From: a virus
Direction: 5' to 3' (one strand)
DNA length: 35,316 nt
Virus record (IMG/VR): IMGVR_UViG_3300046782_000946
Coordinates: 1-35,316 of that record
Shown here: positions 31,205 to 35,316 of the stretch, piece by piece
Layout of the letters: each line of letters opens with the position of its first letter
Numbering within the stretch: the first letter of the stretch is position 1
Notes under the pieces: generated by a model
Told to the model about the DNA's origin: nothing
The model's input: only the letters and a program-made list of their open reading frames with translations
Database searches by the model: none
Program-made: the position numbers and the translations under genes

Positions 31205-31471
31205 ATGAGCACACAGCCATTTCGGTTGGCCCTCCGCGCAGAGGGCAAGGATTGGAACGCCTACCTCGCACGGCAGGGGACGATGGACGGAGCGGTCCTG
31301 ATGGCCTCCATCCGCAGGTCTCTGGCGGAGGACCCCGCGGTGAAGGAGGCATTCATCGAGACGATGAAGCTGGCGATGGGTGCGGCCGTAAGGGCCGTCG
31401 GGCTAGGCGACATCTCGTGGCCCGATCCCCCGCAGCAGGCCCCAGAGAGCGAGAGGTCCGGCAATGGGTGA
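31205..31471 (+). CDS. Small early protein, unknown
   Basis: 88 residues, helical (DGAVLMASIRRSLAED, KEAFIETMKLAMGAAVRAV) with a Pro/Glu-rich tail. The ATG follows AAGGATG. It lies 13 nt after the UDG-like gene. No family is recognised. Confidence 0.6.
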   Translation: MSTQPFRLALRAEGKDWNAYLARQGTMDGAVLMASIRRSLAEDPAVKEAFIETMKLAMGAAVRAVGLGDISWPDPPQQAPESERSGNG

Positions 31472-31528
31472 CCAAGAGAATATGATCTGGAGCTAGCGAC
31501 GATGCCGCCAACTCAGGACTGAGAGAGG

Positions 31529-31903
31529 ATGAGCCGCTTAGGCTATAGTAACGATATCGACTATTGGTCCCTCATCCGCTGGAGAGGAGCCGTTGCGAGT
31601 GCCGTCCGCGGCAGGCGCGGCCAGGCATTCCTACGCGAGATGCTGGCCTCCCTCGATGCCCTACCGGAGCACAGGCTGATCGCGCACGACGGTGAGGTCT
31701 GTGCACTCGGTGCGGTAGGCCGCGCACGTGGAATGCCGATGGCCGACATCGATCCCGAGGACCACGAGACAGTGGCTGCCAAGTTCGGCGTGGCGCACGC
31801 ACTTGCCTGTGAAGTCATGTGGATAAACGATGAGTTGAGTAATTCCCCCGAGAGGCGCTGGGCTACGGTGCGTGATTGGATCATAGAGAGGCTGGAGGAA
31901 TGA
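31529..31903 (+). CDS. Early protein, conserved-looking helical family
   Basis: 124 residues. I associate the layout YWSLIRWRGAVASAVRGRRGQAFLREML...LIAHDGEVCALGAVGRARGM...DWIIERLEE with a widely distributed phage protein of unknown function in alphaproteobacteria. A GAGAGG site precedes the ATG, and the stop overlaps the HAD gene start (ATGA). Function unknown. Confidence 0.72.
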   Translation: MSRLGYSNDIDYWSLIRWRGAVASAVRGRRGQAFLREMLASLDALPEHRLIAHDGEVCALGAVGRARGMPMADIDPEDHETVAAKFGVAHALACEVMWINDELSNSPERRWATVRDWIIERLEE

Positions 31904-32358
31904 CCAAGGATATCGTCATTGTCGACATCGACCACACCGTCGCAGACGCTGCGTGGCGAGACCCCCTGATCGGCAAGTGGAAGGAGTACCACGAGGCCTC
32001 CTCGAGGGACAAGCCAATCAAGTTCATGGCCGACTTGATACTCCGCCTCGTACCAAAGTACTACATCGCTGCGGTGACCGGCAGGGACGAGGCGTACCGC
32101 GCTCTCACCATAAGGTGGCTCATAGAGCATGACATACTAATCGACCACCTGGTCATGCGCCCCTATGGCGACTACCGCCCGTCCCCGGAGATGAAGTGCG
32201 CACTAGTCAAGGCATACTTCGATTTATCGAAGATAGCCTTCGTTCTAGAAGACCGCAGCGACTGCTGCGCAGCCTACTTCCAGCTGGGGCTGAGCGTTCT
32301 CCAAGTCAGCTACAACCACGGAGGAAAGACCAATGTCGAGGCAGCTCAAGCCAGTTGA
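31900..32358 (+). CDS. HAD-superfamily phosphatase (PNK 3'-phosphatase-like)
   Basis: 152 residues. IVIVDIDHTVAD gives the HAD nucleophile motif DxDxT (Asp9, Asp11, Thr13). AAVTGRDEAYRALTIRWL supplies motif II (the T-G-R stretch as in T4 polynucleotide kinase phosphatase), and VLEDRSDCCAAYFQLG gives the late acidic ED motif. Phage members remove 3' phosphates from nucleic acid ends or dephosphorylate nucleotides. There is no kinase domain. It starts inside the stop of the previous gene. Confidence 0.8.
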   Translation: MTKDIVIVDIDHTVADAAWRDPLIGKWKEYHEASSRDKPIKFMADLILRLVPKYYIAAVTGRDEAYRALTIRWLIEHDILIDHLVMRPYGDYRPSPEMKCALVKAYFDLSKIAFVLEDRSDCCAAYFQLGLSVLQVSYNHGGKTNVEAAQAS

Positions 32359-32647
32359 GACCGACGTCGGTAGGGCGCTAAAGTCCCTCGCCGACCTCCA
32401 CTCCGAGCGCGGAGACCTCTACAGGGACGACTACGTCCGCGTCGGTGCCAGCCTGGCCGCCCTGTTCTCCTCCGGTGTCACCCTGTCCTCCCCGGAGGAC
32501 TTCTGCCGCTTTGCCCTACTGGTCCACCTCCACGGCAAGCTGGGCCGCTACGCAGTCATGTTCGACCGAGGCGGCCACGACGACAGCCTCGACGACATGG
32601 CCGTCTACTCCCAGATCCTCCGCAAGGTCGATGGAGAGGCGCGATGA
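32333..32647 (+). CDS. DUF6378-like phage protein
   Basis: 104 residues, overlapping the previous gene by 26 nt; AGGAGG-like bases (GGAGGAAAG) precede the ATG. The helical segment FALLVHLHGKLGRYAVMF followed by GHDDSLDDMAVYSQIL is the DUF6378 pattern, which resembles MazG-type all-alpha nucleotide pyrophosphohydrolases. Nucleotide-pool clean-up is plausible; not shown. Confidence 0.65.
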   Translation: MSRQLKPVETDVGRALKSLADLHSERGDLYRDDYVRVGASLAALFSSGVTLSSPEDFCRFALLVHLHGKLGRYAVMFDRGGHDDSLDDMAVYSQILRKVDGEAR

Positions 32648-32937
32648 TAATGAAGCCAGTCTGCGCCCCGTGCCGTCGCTTCTTCCGCCCCAAGAGGAAC
32701 GGCTTTTACTTCATTGAAGGGATGCCCACCGTGAACGACGCCAAGCCGGGCAATGCGGAGCCGGAGAAGTGGAAGCCGTATAAGCTCTGGCAGGGAGACC
32801 TGTGGGAGTGCCCCGACTGCAACTCGACCATCGTAGTCGGTACTGGAATGAGACCGGTCGCCGTACAGCACCAGGAGGACTTCCCAGAAAAGCTCGTATC
32901 GTTCGGGGCAACCCAGCTCCAAGTCAATGACTGCTAG
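32644..32937 (+). CDS. Zinc-ribbon-like small protein
   Basis: 97 residues, four-base overlap with the previous gene. Two cysteine knuckles, CAPC (7-10) and CPDC (56-59), are 45 residues apart, typical of a zinc ribbon with a long insert. A second in-frame ATG two codons later could also start it. Likely nucleic-acid or protein binding; no family named. Confidence 0.68.
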   Translation: MIMKPVCAPCRRFFRPKRNGFYFIEGMPTVNDAKPGNAEPEKWKPYKLWQGDLWECPDCNSTIVVGTGMRPVAVQHQEDFPEKLVSFGATQLQVNDC

Positions 32938-32942
32938 CGGCT

Positions 32943-33158
32943 ATGGTCAGTGTTCCCCCAAGGTTCTGGCAGTCGCTCTCTCGCGAAGAGGTCTACGAGA
33001 TCATCGAGACAGGCTATCTCAACCAAGACCAGCGCCAGCGACTGTGGCGAATGATGGATCTGAACGGAGAGCCGCCAGACGAGCTCAAGCTGTTCATCAA
33101 TAGCGAAGACATGGACGCCTTCATAGCCAAGGTGATGCGAGAATATGGCAAAAAGTAA
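32943..33158 (+). CDS. Small acidic-helical early protein
   Basis: 71 residues: REEVYEIIETGYLNQDQRQRLWRMMD then PPDELKLFINSEDMDAFIAKVMRE. The ATG is five bases after the upstream stop. The last 14 bases overlap the next gene. No family is recognised. Confidence 0.6.
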   Translation: MVSVPPRFWQSLSREEVYEIIETGYLNQDQRQRLWRMMDLNGEPPDELKLFINSEDMDAFIAKVMREYGKK

Positions 33159-33360
33159 GAGCCCTCCCTATCGCCAACTGATCTCGGATGTAATGCCATG
33201 GATGACGAACAGCAACACCGACCTCGGCCTGGCCCGCAAGTACCACGTCAGCATCTCCGAGGTCAAGCGGCTGAGGATGTACGTCCGCAGCCTGGTCAGG
33301 TGGCAGATGAGCCAGGGGCCGTGGCCAGGCCACTTCGACCCACCGCGGAGGAAGAAGTGA
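33145..33360 (+). CDS. Small basic HTH-like protein
   Basis: 71 residues. NTDLGLARKYHVSISEVKRLRMYVRS has the spacing of a helix-turn-helix, and the chain is strongly basic with the tail PPRRKK. It is probably a DNA-binding regulator or accessory. It overlaps genes on both sides (14 and 4 nt). Confidence 0.62.
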   Translation: MAKSKSPPYRQLISDVMPWMTNSNTDLGLARKYHVSISEVKRLRMYVRSLVRWQMSQGPWPGHFDPPRRKK

Positions 33361-33563
33361 AGATCGTAGAAATTCATACACCAGAAGAAGTCGCTGCAGA
33401 GGCTCGGATCATTGCGGAGAGGTGGCCGCAAATCCCAGAGAACATGCGAGACTGCGAGGCATATAATAGGCTGACGACCAAGAAGCTGACCAAGAGTGAC
33501 CCAGACGAGTCGACGCAAATTCTAGCCGATTGGTATTCGTATTTACGCTTAAGACCAATCTGA
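33357..33563 (+). CDS. Small early protein, last gene of the GC-even phage block
   Basis: 68 residues from a GTG overlapping the previous stop (GTGA), with GGAGG seven bases upstream; a longer reading from further up is an alternate-frame artefact. The sequence EIHTPEEVAAEARIIAERWPQIP followed by ESTQILADWYSYL is helical. AT content rises toward the end. No family is known. Confidence 0.62.
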   Translation: MKIVEIHTPEEVAAEARIIAERWPQIPENMRDCEAYNRLTTKKLTKSDPDESTQILADWYSYLRLRPI

Positions 33564-33590
33564 GAACATGACCGTCACCGGAAGTAAAAG

Positions 33591-33656
33591 ATGCAGCGCG
33601 CCTATGCCGAGATCATTCGGTTAAGAAAGGGCGCGTCAAAGGACGGGAATCCATGA
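33591..33656 (+). CDS. Possible 21-aa leader-like ORF
   Basis: MQRAYAEIIRLRKGASKDG.. ends in TGA that overlaps the ATG of the next gene (ATGA), which favours translational coupling. GGAAG lies before the ATG. Too short to be sure; it sits at the junction where codon style changes. Confidence 0.3.
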   Translation: MQRAYAEIIRLRKGASKDGNP

Positions 33657-34057
33657 GCGAGCAATGGCTGCTGGTGAAGCGCGGGCTCTACTATCGCCCT
33701 AACGACTGCGGCTATACCGGCATCCGCGATTACGCGGGCCGCTACAGCGAAGAGGAAGCGCGGGCGCGCATGAGCCCCGGCATTGCCATGATCCGGCTGG
33801 ATAGCGCGCCAGAGTTCAGCGAGGCGTGCTTTGAGGACTTGGCGCGCAAGCATCTTGCCGATCAGCGAGACGCCCTGCGAGCGGCGGTTGCGCCGTTCCT
33901 GCGCTACTACGACGACATCCGATTCAACCTGCGCAAGCAGCCGCGCCCGACTGATGCGGCCATAGAGGAATGCGGTGAGCGCGTGGCCTGCGTGACTTGG
34001 GAAGAGTTCTACGCTCTGCGCAAAGCGTTCACGAATGGCCCGTCACCCCAAACATAG
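33653..34057 (+). CDS. Alphaproteobacterial accessory protein ('YYRP..GYTGI..AGRYSEEEA' family)
   Basis: 134 residues. The N-terminal 40 residues WLLVKRGLYYRPNDCGYTG then YAGRYSEEEARAR match a small family I associate with Bradyrhizobium/Rhodopseudomonas genomes and prophages. The back half carries APEFSEACFEDLARKHL and a helical end. The function is unknown. Its GC-rich codon style differs from the upstream genes, pointing to a different origin. Confidence 0.72.
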   Translation: MSEQWLLVKRGLYYRPNDCGYTGIRDYAGRYSEEEARARMSPGIAMIRLDSAPEFSEACFEDLARKHLADQRDALRAAVAPFLRYYDDIRFNLRKQPRPTDAAIEECGERVACVTWEEFYALRKAFTNGPSPQT

Positions 34058-34065
34058 GAGACCAC

Positions 34066-34290
34066 ATGCCTGAGATCGGAATCGACCTGGCCATGGACCG
34101 GAATATCTCCGAACTAATAACCGACCTTCGGCTCCGTTCGCAGCGCGGCCACGTGAGCACTTTGAGTGTCGGTGAGGCCAAATTGGTCTCAGATGCTCTC
34201 ACAGGCTTTCGCCAAGTGACGAAGCATTGGGACGAGTTCGGCCCCGAGCATGGTTTCGGCGAGACCATGGATCAATGGAGAGTCGAATAA
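34066..34290 (+). CDS. Small hypothetical protein
   Basis: 74 residues from the ATG after ATAGGAGACC; an in-frame upstream extension overlaps the previous gene and is rejected. Amphipathic helices (ISELITDLRLRSQRG, VGEAKLVSDALTGFRQVTKHWDEF). Lies eight bases after its neighbour. No family is known. Confidence 0.6.
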   Translation: MPEIGIDLAMDRNISELITDLRLRSQRGHVSTLSVGEAKLVSDALTGFRQVTKHWDEFGPEHGFGETMDQWRVE

Positions 34291-34291
34291 C

Positions 34292-34513
34292 ATGAACACA
34301 GAGACAGCCAACCATCCCCGGACCTGCACCTGTCACCCCGACGACAGGCCGGAGCCCTGCACCCATCAATACGCCACGCGCGATTGCTGGCGAGTAGCCG
34401 TGCTGTCCGAGACGCAAGCCCACATCGTTTCGCTGAAAAACCGAGATCGGCTTCCCGTCGAGCAAGCGCGCCTCGACTATCTGATGCGCGTCCGACGCTG
34501 CCTTGAAGTCTAA
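34292..34513 (+). CDS. Cys/His-rich small protein
   Basis: 73 residues. RTCTCHPDDRPEPCTHQYATRDCW supplies Cys12, Cys14, His15, Cys23, His25 and Cys32 in 21 residues, enough for a zinc site. The helical tail is NRDRLPVEQARLDYLMRVRRCLE. It starts one base after the previous gene. Possible DNA- or RNA-binding accessory; no family is named. Confidence 0.6.
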   Translation: MNTETANHPRTCTCHPDDRPEPCTHQYATRDCWRVAVLSETQAHIVSLKNRDRLPVEQARLDYLMRVRRCLEV

Positions 34514-34539
34514 CGTGTGAACATCAACGGAGGGATACC

Positions 34540-34659
34540 ATGGGCCGCCCGATGAAACGCCAGCCGAACGTAAAGCGCGAGCGCCCGGCCGCTGCGGTCG
34601 AGAAGCGCCGGCTCAAGACGATCAAGCGGCGTGCCGGCAAGCGCGCGAAGATGCACTAG
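34540..34659 (+). CDS. 39-aa highly basic protein
   Basis: About half of the residues are Arg or Lys (KRQPNVKRERPAAAVEKRR, LKTIKRRAGKRAKMH). A GGAGG ribosome binding site sits five bases before the ATG. Probably a nucleic-acid-binding peptide; it resembles no specific family. Last plus-strand gene before a terminator. Confidence 0.5.
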   Translation: MGRPMKRQPNVKRERPAAAVEKRRLKTIKRRAGKRAKMH

Positions 34660-34684
34660 GATTGCAGGTTCTAGAACATCAATC

Positions 34685-34727
34685 GCGGTGAGAGCCTTGG
34701 ACCGTCCCCGCTCACGGTTTTTATTTT
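34685..34727 (+). terminator. Probable intrinsic terminator
   Basis: CGGTGAGAG and CGCTCACGG pair over seven of nine positions around a 15-nt or so loop, followed by GTTTTTATTTT. It ends the plus-strand operon, and the minus-strand genes end just beyond. The stem is imperfect. Confidence 0.5.
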
Positions 34728-34793
34728 GGCTTGGTTCTCCGTAAGGCGCCGGGGCGCGCCGCGACCAGAATTGTTGCCGAGTGATGCTGGACC

Positions 34794-34890
34794 TCAGCAC
34801 GGTTTGCAGATCGGCGGCGGCCGCGGCGGGTAGGGCTGCAGCGGCTGCATCCGCTCATAGGACGGAGCGTCCGACCCCGTCTCCGCGTCA
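34794..34890 (-). other. +1-frame tail of the 58-aa membrane protein
   Basis: Past the CGC TGA stop, the +1 frame is open for 32 codons to a TGA and ends PLQPYPPRPPPICKPC. No ATG, GTG or TTG start exists upstream in this frame before the membrane protein's stop; the only ATG is 18 codons from the end. The strong match to the tail at 22.68-22.75 kb and mostly synonymous differences in the shared core argue for translation, most simply by +1 frameshift at TTCGCTGAC. Confidence 0.5.
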
Positions 34891-35064
34891 GCGAATGGGG
34901 CTCCCGAAATCGTGCCACCCGAGCAGGCCGATCAGGATGAACAACACGATCCATGAGCCGAACGTGCGATAGGGATTGGGCTCGGCTGTCCAGGGTCCGA
35001 CACCCCAAACGCCGAAAACCAGCACAATCACGTAGATCAGCCAGAACCAGATATTGGCACCCAT
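34888..35064 (-). CDS. Two-TM microprotein, second of its kind
   Basis: 58 residues. TM1 is about 5-23 (IWFWLIYVIVLVFGVWGVG), a Pro-rich loop PWTAEPNPYRTFG, then TM2 about 37-50 (SWIVLFILIGLLGW). GGGAG precedes the ATG. Topology and length match the 57-aa protein at 22.75-22.92 kb, and both end in a CGC TGAC stop with the conserved +1-frame tail. Likely holin- or envelope-related. Follows the partial coiled-coil gene by 11 nt. Confidence 0.62.
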   Translation of the reverse strand: MGANIWFWLIYVIVLVFGVWGVGPWTAEPNPYRTFGSWIVLFILIGLLGWHDFGSPIR

Positions 35065-35075
35065 GGTCGAGCTCC

Positions 35076-35316
35076 CTACTTCGACGGGTTGATGTGCAGT
35101 TCCTTGGTCATCACATCGATGATCCGCTCAAGCCGCGAGGTGTTGCGTTCGGTTTCTTTTTCGAGAACCGTCAGGCGATTGTTGATCTCCGCGAGATGCG
35201 GCGAGCCGCGCACCTCCAGCGTCACGACCCGCGTTTCCAGCCGCACCATGTAGGCGGTGACGCTCAAACCCGCCGCGCCGATCGCAATGGCCTGCGCCAC
35301 CAGAAAATAGACGAGG
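35076..35316 (-). CDS. Membrane-anchored coiled-coil protein, 3' part (runs off the right edge)
   Basis: The frame is open through the right edge, so the N-terminus lies outside. The visible part starts with a TM helix (LVYFLVAQAIAIGAAGLSVTAY), then a coiled coil (ETRVVTLEVRG, EINNRLTVLEKETERNTSRLERIIDVMTKEL). This one-TM plus coiled-coil plan resembles XhlA-type or i-spanin-like lysis proteins. It is followed by the 58-aa two-TM gene, so this may be a lysis pair. Confidence 0.62.
   Translation of the reverse strand, partial: LVYFLVAQAIAIGAAGLSVTAYMVRLETRVVTLEVRGSPHLAEINNRLTVLEKETERNTSRLERIIDVMTKELHINPSK

Noticed and set aside
34721-35008. A 95-codon minus-strand frame over the right-hand membrane protein
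   Set aside because: Arg/Ser-rich alternate frame with no ribosome binding site; the 58-aa frame has TM helices and GGGAG.
1-35316. CRISPR arrays, tRNA and rRNA genes
   Set aside because: No regularly spaced repeat-spacer pattern and no cloverleaf-like sequence with a TTC-loop/CCA end was found by eye. A tRNA scan could still find a divergent one.
1-35316. Mu-like transposition or integration module
   Set aside because: Although the tail is Mu-like, no DDE transposase, MuB-like ATPase, tyrosine/serine integrase or CI repressor is visible in this window.

Overview
The window looks like about 35 kb of a tailed-phage genome (or a phage-derived contig). It has an HK97-type head and a Mu-like contractile tail, so it is a myovirus. 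Several small accessory proteins and the base composition point to an alphaproteobacterial host of the Rhizobiales/Bradyrhizobium type; this is an inference from family resemblance, not a search. I see no integrase, CI-like repressor, transposase, tRNA, rRNA or CRISPR array.

Layout. From about 23.5 kb down to position 1, everything reads on the minus strand. In transcription order: a NusG/RfaH-like antiterminator; two small genes; an HNH endonuclease; a 440-nt repeat-rich non-coding region; small genes; large terminase; a capsid-like protein; a TPR glycosyltransferase; a methyltransferase; a prohead protease-major capsid fusion; portal; a collagen-like repeat protein; connector and neck genes; tail sheath; two tail tube genes; a small membrane protein; a tail assembly chaperone with a clear -1 frameshift signal; and two tandem tape-measure genes, the second cut by the window edge. 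A TOPRIM primase-helicase (23.8-26.2 kb, minus) is separated from this block by an AT-rich gap. From 26.3 kb the plus strand carries compact, overlapping early genes: a possible ssDNA-binding protein, an FAD oxidoreductase, an HNH homing-type endonuclease, a truncated coiled-coil protein flanked by a large palindromic repeat, ThyX, a uracil-DNA-glycosylase-like protein, a HAD phosphatase, a DUF6378-like protein and many small proteins. The last 1.7 kb (from about 33.56 kb) has a different codon style and ends with minus-strand small membrane proteins that may belong to lysis.

What stands out. Three virion components occur as paralogous pairs: major capsid, tail tube and tape measure. The two capsid genes bracket a glycosyltransferase and a methyltransferase, which suggests virion glycosylation. 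The protease-capsid fusion has an internal start with a good ribosome binding site, so capsid alone could also be made. Around 29.5-29.9 kb a 21-bp-arm perfect palindrome sits just before a gene whose last codons are a 33-bp exact copy of the palindrome core. Two distant two-TM microproteins (22.7 kb and 34.9 kb) share a conserved +1-frame tail after a TGAC stop, a possible programmed frameshift. The tail chaperone carries a T TTT TTA slippery site in front of a UUCG-capped hairpin.
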